A stretch of 64,000 bases of DNA, taken from positions 1 through 64,000 of the forward strand of contig CAZTAO010000010.1 in NCBI GenBank assembly GCA_964611645.1, in the 5' to 3' direction. The notes under the pieces were generated by a model, which was given only the letters and a program-made list of their open reading frames with translations, ran no database searches and was not told the origin of the DNA. Source of the stretch: CAZTAO01 sp964611645 (GTDB taxonomy: Bacteria > Armatimonadota > UBA5829). This document shows positions 7,921 to 16,152 of the stretch, one piece after another. The first letter of the stretch is position 1. Every line of letters starts with the position of its first letter. Position numbers and translations under genes: made by a program.

Positions 7921-8809
7921 CATCCACGCCCACGCGTATCGCAAGCCTATACCGTTTGCGTGCTTTTTTGCGACGGTTGAGCAGTTGATCCAGCGTTATG
8001 ATGACGAGGGGATTGAGAAGGGGTGCGTGCTGCCGATAGTCAGCCCGGAGATATACCTGCCCCAGGCCAACGAGGACATTCTGGATATGGCGGAGATGTA
8101 TCCGGACCGGATCATCCCGTTCTGCAACATCGACCCTCGCGCGCTGACCAACTCAGCGGACGCGCCTCTGGAGAGGATTCTGGGTTACTACAAAGACAAG
8201 GGCTGCAAGGGGCTTGGGGAGGTGATGCCGAATATGCCGGTGAACCACCCCATGGTGCAGAACCTGTTCAAATGCGCGGAGGCGGTGGGGCTGCCGGTGA
8301 CAACCGACGGCTCCGACCAGATCGGCAATGATTTCGGCCTGTACGATGACCCCGGCCTGCCGCAGCTTGAGCACACCCTGCAGAAGTTTCCCGACCTCAA
8401 GATACTGGGGCATGGGCCGCTGTTTTGGTCCGAAATTGCCAGGCTGGAGACTCCGGGCGAGAGGAACTTCGTATATGGCCCCAAGCACGGCCAGGTTGGG
8501 CGCTTCCCTAAGGGACTCATCAAGGAAGAGGGTGTGGTTCCAAAGCTGATGAGGCTGTACCCCAACCTCTACGGTGACCTCTCGGACTTCACCCCGGCCA
8601 ACGCGCTCACCCGTGACCCGGTATACGGCCCGAAGTTCGTGAATGAGTTCCAGGACCGCCTGCTCTTCGGGACTGATATAACCGGGGCCGAAATGCCGTT
8701 CCCGATGATACCGATCCTGCTGGAATACAGAGAATCCGGGAAAATTACAGAAGAAGTGTTCCAGAAGGTCGCGCGGGGAAATGCTATAAAGTTGTTGGAG
8801 TTGGAGTAA
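7910..8809 (+). CDS. Amidohydrolase 2-type metal-dependent hydrolase
   Basis: 299 residues. The TIM-barrel amidohydrolase (PF04909 type, which includes decarboxylases and lactonases) shows DIHAHAY with the metal-binding His6 and His8 right at the N terminus, a central GHG near residue 166 and the C-terminal FGTDITGAE block with the conserved Asp. The start is TTG within AGAAAGAGATTG and overlaps the stop of the AAC(3)-like gene by 11 bp, so the two are translationally coupled. The protein is cytoplasmic. The substrate is unknown; coupling with an acyltransferase and an epimerase suggests sugar-acid or amide breakdown. Confidence 0.88.
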   Translation: MFIDIHAHAYRKPIPFACFFATVEQLIQRYDDEGIEKGCVLPIVSPEIYLPQANEDILDMAEMYPDRIIPFCNIDPRALTNSADAPLERILGYYKDKGCKGLGEVMPNMPVNHPMVQNLFKCAEAVGLPVTTDGSDQIGNDFGLYDDPGLPQLEHTLQKFPDLKILGHGPLFWSEIARLETPGERNFVYGPKHGQVGRFPKGLIKEEGVVPKLMRLYPNLYGDLSDFTPANALTRDPVYGPKFVNEFQDRLLFGTDITGAEMPFPMIPILLEYRESGKITEEVFQKVARGNAIKLLELE

Positions 8810-8937
8810 GTCCGGGGGCTACGCACGATCGATCATCCTCTATCTGCTGGCCTAATCATAGCGATGACACGGGTGGATGGTGAAGGAAAGGAATTGATAG
8901 TTAACATGAACCTGCTACTGATGAATGGCCCGGTTTG

Positions 8938-8957
8938 GAGGCCATTTGCGTGGCCTC
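8938..8957. other. Small hairpin upstream of a secreted protein gene
   Basis: A perfect 7-bp stem GAGGCCA/TGGCCTC with a 6-nt loop lies within the 221-bp gap 8810-9030. A possible -10 TATAAC lies at 9004-9009, but its -35 spacing is poor. I see nothing else in the gap. Confidence 0.35.
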
Positions 8958-9030
8958 TGGATGGTGTCGGCCTGGAGTTGAATTGGCGACCCGTGAAACA
9001 TCGTATAACAAATGCATATGGAGGAAGACA

Positions 9031-10023
9031 ATGAACAAGAGAATACTACTAGCTGGCATCGCAACGCTATTGGCGGCAAACTGCGGATATGCGGCAACCA
9101 AGGTCGGCGCAATTGGAACTTCGCAGATGGCGGGAGAATGGGCCTCATTCAACAAGCCATATAGCCTCGGTAGCAAAGGCAACAAGATGAACATCACGCT
9201 CAGGAGCGCGGAATATACTGTTGGTCAGGTAGTCATTGGAGCGGAGACATACTTTCCGAATAAGGGTGAGAAGCTTCTTGTTCTTCACTACACAATGCAG
9301 AATCCTGAGAAGAGCCCGGGCGTGGCTGGTTGGTCGACTTTCAGATTCACCGCCGTGGATGCTGAAGACGCCAACCATAGCAGCGTTCTGAGAACCGGCA
9401 TGGAGACAAACAGAAAAGAACTCAATATGAAACTCAAACCGGCGCAGAAGGTAGAAGCCTACACTCTGATCAGAGTTGGCGCCGATGGCGAGACTCCTAA
9501 GCTGATCGTTCAGCGTGGCCCTGGCATGGTGCTCCGCTATGATCTCAGAGGTAAGGTAAAACAGTTGCCTGCGGAGTATGCGGATCCTGCCGACGTCACT
9601 GGCGCCACGGTGCGTACCGAAATCTCGGGCAAGACCGGCCAGTACTACCATGCCAGCGATTTCGATTTCAAAGTAGGTTCAATCGCGGTGCTTACCGACG
9701 GAGTTGGAGATAGGAAGCCAGGCAAAGGCAAGGCTACCGTGCTGGTCAGTTGCACAGTCAAGAACAAATCAGGGGCTGCAAGCGCGTTCAGTTGGACGAC
9801 AGTCAAGCCATCTCTCACCATGGACAGTGGGACTGCCACGTGGCACAAGTCTCTGGTGGACGTATCGTCTCTGGAAAGTATCAACATGCCAAGACTAGCT
9901 CCAGGCCAGGAGACTGCCGTCGGTTTCATTTTCGCAGTCAAGGCAGATACCAAGCCTCAGAAGCTTGTCTGTACAACCAAGTCGGGAATCAGCTACAGTT
10001 TTGATGCCCTTGCTTCCGAATAA
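9031..10023 (+). CDS. Secreted protein with two DUF4352-like beta domains
   Basis: 330 residues from the ATG at 9031, which has an ideal GGAGGAAGACA leader. An Sec signal peptide covers residues 1-22 (MNKR, then a hydrophobic core ending GYAA). The mature part looks like two beta-sandwich modules (about 45-175 and 205-328). The first contains YTVGQVVIGAETYF, then LVLHYTMQN, as in DUF4352/TRF-like domains that present surface loops. The second starts DFKVGSIAVL and has VLVSCTVKN and LAPGQETAVGF. No catalytic motif is seen. The function is unknown. It stands alone between the amidohydrolase and the ceramidase-like gene. Confidence 0.75.
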   Translation: MNKRILLAGIATLLAANCGYAATKVGAIGTSQMAGEWASFNKPYSLGSKGNKMNITLRSAEYTVGQVVIGAETYFPNKGEKLLVLHYTMQNPEKSPGVAGWSTFRFTAVDAEDANHSSVLRTGMETNRKELNMKLKPAQKVEAYTLIRVGADGETPKLIVQRGPGMVLRYDLRGKVKQLPAEYADPADVTGATVRTEISGKTGQYYHASDFDFKVGSIAVLTDGVGDRKPGKGKATVLVSCTVKNKSGAASAFSWTTVKPSLTMDSGTATWHKSLVDVSSLESINMPRLAPGQETAVGFIFAVKADTKPQKLVCTTKSGISYSFDALASE

Positions 10024-10075
10024 CCTTCGGGACGCAGAGACCCAGGGGGCGCGCGTTTGCCAGACGGGTACGTAA

Positions 10076-10099
10076 CAGAACGCAGGATTCCTGGTTCTG
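10076..10099. other. Hairpin between secreted protein and ceramidase-like genes
   Basis: CAGAAC/GTTCTG and CAGG/CCTG arms form a 10-bp stem with one bulge and a 3-nt loop. There is no T tract. It could be a weak terminator or an mRNA structure before the GTG at 10157. Confidence 0.35.
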
Positions 10100-10156
10100 C
10101 GGCGGGCGCGACTGCAAATCGCACCCGATCATAGGTGAAAGGACACACGAAGGAAA

Positions 10157-11476
10157 GTGGAAAACAAACTAATGGTTGGGGCGGCGAAGGTCGATATTAC
10201 CCCGGCGCTGGATCAGGCTAGAAGACTTGGACCCAAGGGGATCGCAACAAACGTTATCGGGGAGATCAGCGCTCGGGCGACTGTCTTTTCCGATGGCGTG
10301 AATAAGACTGCGGTGGTCTTGTTGGATATAAGCGAGTTCTTTCCCAATGTCACAAAGGGAATCAGGGAACTGGCAAGCAAGTGGACCGAGATACCATACG
10401 AAAACATAATGGTCTGCGCCACTCACACTCACTCATCCGGCCGAGTGATAGACTTCGACGACCCCTTCGATACCGGCGGGGTGATGATCGAGTATGAGAA
10501 GCTCAGCGACATAACCCAGGCCTATATAGACAGGCTCCATCGGGCTGCGGCAAGCGCCGTGAGCCTCGCGGAAAACCGTCTCCAGCCGGCCAAGGGAAGA
10601 ATCGGAAAGATCTCTGTGCCCGGTATCGGTCTGCCGCGCGCGAGGATGAAAGATGGAACCGTGGCCGATTTCCACACCTCCAAGGGGATCAAGGACGTAG
10701 ACGAGAGCCAGATCGAGGCGTTCTCCTTCTACGATGACGCGCTGCGGGTAGTAGTCTTCGAGGATATGGAAGGCAAACCGATATGCGGCATGGGCAACTT
10801 CGGGTGCCATAATGCGCTGGCCATGGAGGGAACCACCATAGACAGCGACTACTTCGGCTGGGCCGCAGAAAAGATCGAGCACGAGATCGGCAACGGGTTT
10901 GTCTTCCCGATAATGGCTGGGCCAGAAGGCAATGTTCACCCGGCAGCCCTCTTTGAGAAGGGTGTTCCGCCGGATGTGGCTGCGGCGCTGGTCCCGGTTG
11001 CGGGCGCAATGCTCTACGACGGCTTCGCCAAGCTCTGGGACAAACTGGAGCCTTTCGAGGCAGATGTTGTATCCGCCGTGCGCAAGGAAGTGTATTTCCC
11101 TCTCCAGGACCCTCTGCCCCTGCGCGCGAAGACCTATGTACATGGCCGAGGCGTCACCGGCGGCAAGCAGGACGAGAAGGGAGTCTACTCGGAACTGCAG
11201 ATGGTGAGGGTCGGGGACTTCGCGATCCTGGGCCTGTGCGGCGAGGTATTCCACGAGATCGCCGCGAACCTGCAGAAAGCCAGCCCGTTCAAATACACCT
11301 GGGTGGATTCGCTGTGCAACGACGAACTCTCCTACCTCATGCCTGCGCACGAGCACAAGAGAGACAACGAGTCCGGCCAGATGAACACCCAAAAAGAGTT
11401 CGCCCTGCCGGATGAGACGTCGGAAGCTCTCATCTACGACACCTACAAGGAACTCTTCGAGCGAAGCAAGTCCTGA
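10157..11476 (+). CDS. Neutral/alkaline ceramidase-like metal hydrolase (short form)
   Basis: 439 residues, GTG start with AGGA upstream. It belongs to the neutral ceramidase N-terminal family, zinc amidases that hydrolyse the N-acyl bond of ceramide in characterised members. Visible family blocks are GAAKVDITP at 8-16, VCATHTHSSGR with His90 and His92 (zinc site), GNFGCHNAL as the second His block, and LCGEVFHEIA as the Glu block. No signal peptide is seen, so it is cytoplasmic, unlike classical secreted ceramidases. It lacks the C-terminal Ig-like domain of true ceramidases and is clearly shorter, so the substrate may be another amide or ester. A longer paralog lies at 14447. Confidence 0.85.
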   Translation: MENKLMVGAAKVDITPALDQARRLGPKGIATNVIGEISARATVFSDGVNKTAVVLLDISEFFPNVTKGIRELASKWTEIPYENIMVCATHTHSSGRVIDFDDPFDTGGVMIEYEKLSDITQAYIDRLHRAAASAVSLAENRLQPAKGRIGKISVPGIGLPRARMKDGTVADFHTSKGIKDVDESQIEAFSFYDDALRVVVFEDMEGKPICGMGNFGCHNALAMEGTTIDSDYFGWAAEKIEHEIGNGFVFPIMAGPEGNVHPAALFEKGVPPDVAAALVPVAGAMLYDGFAKLWDKLEPFEADVVSAVRKEVYFPLQDPLPLRAKTYVHGRGVTGGKQDEKGVYSELQMVRVGDFAILGLCGEVFHEIAANLQKASPFKYTWVDSLCNDELSYLMPAHEHKRDNESGQMNTQKEFALPDETSEALIYDTYKELFERSKS

Positions 11477-11498
11477 GCTCACACGGGAGATACAAACT

Positions 11499-12752
11499 AT
11501 GAGTAGCCCAAACCTGCAAGTTGTCCGCGAGTATATTACTCAAGTCATGCCGCAGATCGAGAGGCCGCCGATGGGGAAGATTCTCTTCCCATGGCTCACG
11601 GTCACTTGCGGCGAGCATTATGCGTCCACGATCTTCACCTGGGACTACCACCACGCCGCCATGCGCTTCGCCATAGCGGGCAGACCGGAGTACCTGCGGT
11701 TCCTTGTGGACAACCTGCTGGCCTATCAGCAGGAGAATGGCAACACGCCCAGCGTGGTGAATGTCGATCGTGGGCCGAGGTTCCTCGATGTGCCGTACCA
11801 CGCGCAGCCGTTCCTTTTTCAGGCGGCGTTCATGTATGTCAACCTGACAGCCGACACCGCCTGGGGTGAATCCGTATTCGCCAAACTCACGAAGTATATG
11901 GATTTCTACGATTCGCAGTACACGGCCGCTTATGGGCTCAAGCGCTGGCGCGTCGGATGGATGGGTGGACTCGACAATGACGTAGTCACGGCTTTCCTTC
12001 CGCCGGATACCATTGCTTCCTGCGATATCAACGCGTGGGTGTACATCGAGCTGCTCGCTGCAAGAAAGCTAGCCCAGCTTCTGGAGCGTTCGGAGGAAGC
12101 CGACTCCTTCGCGCGCCGAGCCAGGGTTCACCGGGAGATAGTCAACGACAAACTTTGGTATGCCGAAGAAGGTACCTACGCTGCGTTCAGTCTGTGTGAT
12201 GGCGCTCCGCTCTTCCATCTGCCGTATGAAGACGTCCCGGGAGAGGTGGGCCGGTTTGCGTTTCAGTCTGCAACCAATCTCTTCCCCCTCTACGCACAGA
12301 TGGCTGATACCGAGCGGGCAAAGGCAATGATAGAGGCCTATGTTGTGAATGAGGACCAGTTCTGGAGCCCTTACGGCGTCCGGACTCTCTCCAAAGCCAG
12401 CGAATACTTCAATAACGCCGTGTTCGGCAACCCCACCCGCTTCGGCGACCACCGCCGGATCACGGAGTCCAACTGGCAAGGTCCCGTGTGGGTCCCGCTC
12501 AACTACTTCGTCTTCCACGCGCTCAGGCACTACGGCTACACCCAGGAAGCGTCACTGTTGGCAGACCGGACCGTCGATGTCCTGGCCGGGTCTCTGCGAG
12601 CCCGGGGGTCATTCTCAGAGAACTTCAACAGCGACACAGGTGAACCGCTATATGCCAGCCATTACACATCGTGGAACCTGCTTGGCGACACACTGCACGA
12701 TGACCTGCCGGCCACCAGTTGGATAATGGATCCGATATTTACATGTTCGTAG
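11499..12752 (+). CDS. Alpha/alpha-barrel glycosidase (GH63/trehalase-like)
   Basis: 417 residues from the ATG at 11499 behind GGGAGA, 22 bp after the ceramidase-like gene. The protein resembles the six-hairpin catalytic domain of the GH63/GH37/MGH1-like group: TWDYHHAAMRF near the N terminus, RWRVGWMGGLDNDVV in the middle, and the diagnostic NWQGPVWVPLNYFVFHALR followed by FSENFNSDTGEPL near the C terminus. In this group the acids lie in the Asp-containing central block and the late Glu block, both of which are present here. No signal peptide is seen. Likely substrates are alpha-glucosides, mannosylglycerate-like compounds or unsaturated oligosaccharides. Tight spacing suggests one operon with the upstream gene. 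Confidence 0.82.
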   Translation: MSSPNLQVVREYITQVMPQIERPPMGKILFPWLTVTCGEHYASTIFTWDYHHAAMRFAIAGRPEYLRFLVDNLLAYQQENGNTPSVVNVDRGPRFLDVPYHAQPFLFQAAFMYVNLTADTAWGESVFAKLTKYMDFYDSQYTAAYGLKRWRVGWMGGLDNDVVTAFLPPDTIASCDINAWVYIELLAARKLAQLLERSEEADSFARRARVHREIVNDKLWYAEEGTYAAFSLCDGAPLFHLPYEDVPGEVGRFAFQSATNLFPLYAQMADTERAKAMIEAYVVNEDQFWSPYGVRTLSKASEYFNNAVFGNPTRFGDHRRITESNWQGPVWVPLNYFVFHALRHYGYTQEASLLADRTVDVLAGSLRARGSFSENFNSDTGEPLYASHYTSWNLLGDTLHDDLPATSWIMDPIFTCS

Positions 12753-12804
12753 CACGTTTTTGTGATCTTCTTGCTCGCCCACGTATCTGTTATCATGGGA
12801 GCAA

Positions 12805-14430
12805 ATGAGAGATCGCAACGAAACACAACTGGTCACATCCGCGGCAACTGGCGATGCGGCGGCGTTTACGGAGTTGGTGCGGCGGTACCGGGACATGGTC
12901 TATGGCTACTGCTACCACCGAACCTGCAGTTTCGAGGACGCCCGCGATCTTGCCCAGGAAACTTTCGTCCGGGCGTACAGCAGCCTCGGCCAACTCAGGG
13001 ATGCGTCGAGCTTTGGGCCGTGGCTGCGCAGGATTGCGGCCAATCTGTGCAACCGATGGGCCTCGAATGCTCGAGAAATACCGTTCGAGCAGATAGAGGT
13101 CCTGCAGCCGAGTGAGTCACCGACAACGGTTCTTGTGCGCGACGCTCTTTGCAGACTCCCAGATAACGAGCAGCTCGCGATCGTGCTGCACTATGTAGAC
13201 GGCCTGTCGTACTCCGACATCGCAGGCTTCCTTGAAATCAGCAAAGGGGCCGTGAGAGGAAGGCTCTACAGGGCTCGCGAGATGCTCAAGGCGGAGGTTC
13301 TCAAGGTGACGGAAGAGCAATTTGGCGCGAACAAGCTGGACGAGGAGTTTGTATTCAAGGCTGTGAACGCGGCTGTTCGCAGGGCGATGAACGCGCGTGA
13401 CATGCTGCACGACAGGGTTCGGTCGAAGAAAGAAGTGGACAAGGCGGTTGCTTTGGTTAACAGTGTGCGGCCAGACCAAGTCAAAGACCCAGTAATGCTG
13501 GCCGACGCGCTGCTGTCTGTCGGGGTGCGAGAATTTGTGCTTGGTGAGAGGCAAGAGGCGCGAGAGCATTGGGATCGGGCAGGGCTGCTGATGGAGCAAT
13601 CAGGCGATTTGGGCGGCATCGGCCGCTGGCGTTCAGTGATCGCCTATGACAGCCTTCTGTCGGGCGATCTGGCGGGCGCACATGATCTGTACCTGCAAGC
13701 GGCAAGCTGCCAGACGGACGGGATGTCGCAAGAAGAGATATCATTGCCTTTAGCCGACCTGGCCATGGCGCGGGCGCTGGAGTCGATAGGTCTGGGCACA
13801 GACATCAAGAACATCGCCGACTTGCGAGCTGGCTGCAATTGGTTCGAACACCAGGACAGCGAGATAATCCACGGTTTGGGAGTCAACAACGGTTTCACCA
13901 GCGGGAGCTATCCGGAGCGCCTGAGAAACAGGCCAGGCCCGCCCATCGGCCCGACCCCCTTGCCGCTGGTTCTGATGAGATACAAGCCCGAACTTGGCGA
14001 CACGCTGCGCTTTGTGAATGGGGACGGTCGAGCCGAGGAGTCGGTTATGGATACACTCTCGGAGACAGTCACCACACCCGCCGGCACGTTTGAGGATTGT
14101 GCTCGGTCGTCGAGCCGCATATTCGCTTCCAACACGTGGGAAGGCGAGGCAGTGGCATGCCGCGAGCTCTGGTTTGCGCCGGGCACTGGGATTGTACGGA
14201 TGACCTACCAAGCCGCCGGGGAGCCCGCTGACACGTCTGATCTCACCGACTTCCACATCGAGACGCCAAGCGCCGACTACATCCCGCTCTCGGTTGGCAA
14301 CTGGTGGAGATGGCGTTGGATCGACGGTGAGGAGCAGTATCGTTTCAGGGCCCAAAGCTACCGGGAGGTAGTAATCGAGTCTGGAGACCAATGGGCAACG
14401 ATGCACTATGTATTTGCCGTAAATGAATAG
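12805..14430 (+). CDS. ECF sigma factor with long C-terminal extension
   Basis: 541 residues, about three times the usual ECF length, from an ATG with GGGAG 4 bp upstream. Sigma region 2 is at about 24-95 (DARDLAQETFVRAY, then WLRRIAANLC) and sigma region 4 at about 112-165 (LPDNEQLAIVLHYVDGLSYSDIA, then KGAVRGRLYRAREMLK). Residues 166-335 are helical and TPR-like. Residues 391-541 contain a beta domain with TPAGTFEDC and LWFAPGTGIVRMTY, followed by YIPLSVGNWWRWRW; I know this wording from secreted bacterial lipoproteins. No membrane segment or signal peptide is visible, and no anti-sigma gene is adjacent. The extension may itself control the sigma part, possibly by sensing a ligand. The gene lies between the glycosidase and the second ceramidase-like gene. 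Confidence 0.88.
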   Translation: MRDRNETQLVTSAATGDAAAFTELVRRYRDMVYGYCYHRTCSFEDARDLAQETFVRAYSSLGQLRDASSFGPWLRRIAANLCNRWASNAREIPFEQIEVLQPSESPTTVLVRDALCRLPDNEQLAIVLHYVDGLSYSDIAGFLEISKGAVRGRLYRAREMLKAEVLKVTEEQFGANKLDEEFVFKAVNAAVRRAMNARDMLHDRVRSKKEVDKAVALVNSVRPDQVKDPVMLADALLSVGVREFVLGERQEAREHWDRAGLLMEQSGDLGGIGRWRSVIAYDSLLSGDLAGAHDLYLQAASCQTDGMSQEEISLPLADLAMARALESIGLGTDIKNIADLRAGCNWFEHQDSEIIHGLGVNNGFTSGSYPERLRNRPGPPIGPTPLPLVLMRYKPELGDTLRFVNGDGRAEESVMDTLSETVTTPAGTFEDCARSSSRIFASNTWEGEAVACRELWFAPGTGIVRMTYQAAGEPADTSDLTDFHIETPSADYIPLSVGNWWRWRWIDGEEQYRFRAQSYREVVIESGDQWATMHYVFAVNE

Positions 14431-14446
14431 CACTGGAAGGTACGAG

Positions 14447-15928
14447 ATGAATAATCCGGATAGATCACGAGCATCAATGACCGGCTCCCTGCGAGCAGGA
14501 GTTGCCAAGAGCGATATAACCGTCGACCCGAGCATAACGCCGGTCCACGACCCGCTTTTCGCCAAGGCGCTGGTGTTGGACGACGGCAACACCAGGCTGG
14601 CTATCATTGCGATGGACACCGTGGGGATAGGGGGCGAGTTCGATATCCCGGAAGACTTCCTCCCGAAGCTGCGCAGTCGAATCGAGGTCGAACTGGGTAT
14701 TCCCGGCGCGAATGTGCTGGTGAACGCGTCTCATACTCACACCCCCGGCCGGATGCTGTGCGATGACGCTGAGCAGGTTGAGCGGACGTTTGATGCGGTC
14801 AAGAGGGCTTTCGAGAGCACGGAGCCGGTCACGGTGGGCGCGGGGGTTGGTCATGAAGACCGCTTCACGATCAACCGGACACTCAATCTCAAGAGCGGCA
14901 AGTCGTGGACCATTCGCCACGCCAACCCCTGCCCGCCGGATGATGAGGTGGAGGGGCTTCGACCCATTGACCCTGAGATCGGCATCATCAGGATAGACCG
15001 TGCCGATGGCAGCCCCTTGGCGGTGGTCTTCAACTATGCCTGCCACCCGCTGCTGGGGGTTCCGGGGTGCGCCGTCACGGCCAACTACCCCGGCTTCGCC
15101 TCCAAGGTGATCGAAGACAGCCTCGGCGGCGGCGCGATGGCTTTGTTCTTGCAGGGTGCGGGAGGGGACGTTACCGAGGTCCTCTACAAGGACGTCAACC
15201 ACCCCAGAGATGCCGAACCCGTCGGCGCGATGCTTGGTATGAGCGCTCTTGAAGCGGCTCGAAAGATAGGTGCCACGGATGCGGCGCTTAGTGTGGCGTC
15301 CAAGACGGTCAAGCTCCCCCGTCGAACCGACATCCCCCAGCGCATCGAGGCTCTTATTCAGGAGCAGGCGGAACTGCTGGCCTCGCTGCGGTTCACCAGC
15401 CTCAACTTCAAGACATTCCTGCCGCTCTATATCAAGTACGCCCTCGACCCCGAGCATCCCCTGGACTATTCCTACCGGTATCTGCAAGAGGAGGCCATCG
15501 GCTCGGACGCGCTTGCGAGGATGGACGCGGAAAACAAGGACAACATCGAGAAGTACCACACCAACATCCTCGCAATGGAGAAGCTGGCGAGGATCCAGGA
15601 CGATATCGGGACCCTCCAGCGCCACCAGGAGATCAACCGCCAGTCCGGCGAAGACACATTCACCGCGGAAGTCCTTGGAATCAGGATCGGCGACTGCGTA
15701 CTCATAAGCTGCCCCGCGGAGGTCCTGGTGGAAGTCGGCCTGAACGTAAAAAAGGCCTCCCCCTACAAGCACACATTCGTCTCAGCCTTCTCCAACGGCT
15801 ACTGCCACTATGGCCCGCCTGCCACTGAATACGACAAAGGCGGCTACGAGGTAACCGAATGCCTCCTCGGTGCAGGTTGGCAGGAGCTGTGGGAGAAGAC
15901 GGCTGCGGAGGTTATCGGGAGGCTGTAG
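14447..15928 (+). CDS. Neutral/alkaline ceramidase-like metal hydrolase (long form)
   Basis: 493 residues from the ATG at 14447, which has GGAAGGTACGAG upstream; an in-frame ATG at 14423 lies inside the sigma gene and lacks a ribosome binding site. Ceramidase-family blocks are RAGVAKSDIT, NASHTHTPGRM (metal-binding His pair), FNYACHPLLG (second metal His), FLQGAGGDVTE (the block around the family nucleophile) and CPAEVLVEVG (Glu). A roughly 100-residue helical insertion in the second half is absent from the paralog at 10157. There is no signal peptide. It probably hydrolyses an N-acyl or ester bond in the same pathway as its paralog and the intervening glycosidase. The precise substrate is unknown. 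Confidence 0.87.
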   Translation: MNNPDRSRASMTGSLRAGVAKSDITVDPSITPVHDPLFAKALVLDDGNTRLAIIAMDTVGIGGEFDIPEDFLPKLRSRIEVELGIPGANVLVNASHTHTPGRMLCDDAEQVERTFDAVKRAFESTEPVTVGAGVGHEDRFTINRTLNLKSGKSWTIRHANPCPPDDEVEGLRPIDPEIGIIRIDRADGSPLAVVFNYACHPLLGVPGCAVTANYPGFASKVIEDSLGGGAMALFLQGAGGDVTEVLYKDVNHPRDAEPVGAMLGMSALEAARKIGATDAALSVASKTVKLPRRTDIPQRIEALIQEQAELLASLRFTSLNFKTFLPLYIKYALDPEHPLDYSYRYLQEEAIGSDALARMDAENKDNIEKYHTNILAMEKLARIQDDIGTLQRHQEINRQSGEDTFTAEVLGIRIGDCVLISCPAEVLVEVGLNVKKASPYKHTFVSAFSNGYCHYGPPATEYDKGGYEVTECLLGAGWQELWEKTAAEVIGRL

Positions 15929-16011
15929 CCTCATTCCCCTGCAGTTTGGTGGTAGTAGTTCAGTCTTGGCGGGCGATACATCGGAAGCTTCATCTCCTCC
16001 CCTCACCCCAG

Positions 16012-16038
16012 CCCTCTCCCCGGCGCGCGGGGAGAGGG
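16012..16038. repeat. CCCTCTCCCC/GGGGAGAGGG palindrome
   Basis: 10-bp perfect arms (16012-16021, 16029-16038) and a 7-nt GC loop lie behind the ceramidase-like gene. Related CTCTCC/GGAGAG palindromes occur at 33052, 49541, 49747 and 50040. It may also act as a terminator, although no T tract follows. Confidence 0.7.
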
Positions 16039-16101
16039 GGTGTCTCACCCACTCTGAACAGTTACGTTTGGTTACAGTTTGCCCCCTTTCCCCCATTGAT
16101 G

Positions 16102-16110
16102 TGATATAAT
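16102..16110 (+). promoter_or_regulatory. Putative extended -10 promoter before the first subtilase
   Basis: TGATATAAT forms an extended -10 element about 40 bp upstream of the ATG at 16153. No good -35 is visible. Confidence 0.45.
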
Positions 16111-16152
16111 CCAATCATACGGCATGTAGGTGTCATTGTCGCTCGCATAGAA

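Noticed and set aside
10433..11482. Minus-strand frame of 349 codons
   Set aside because: It is a shadow of the ceramidase-like gene, whose metal-site motifs are intact on the plus strand.
13830..13860. tRNA-like GGTTCGAA wording
   Set aside because: It lies inside the sigma-factor gene and has no acceptor or anticodon stem. No tRNA was found anywhere in the window.
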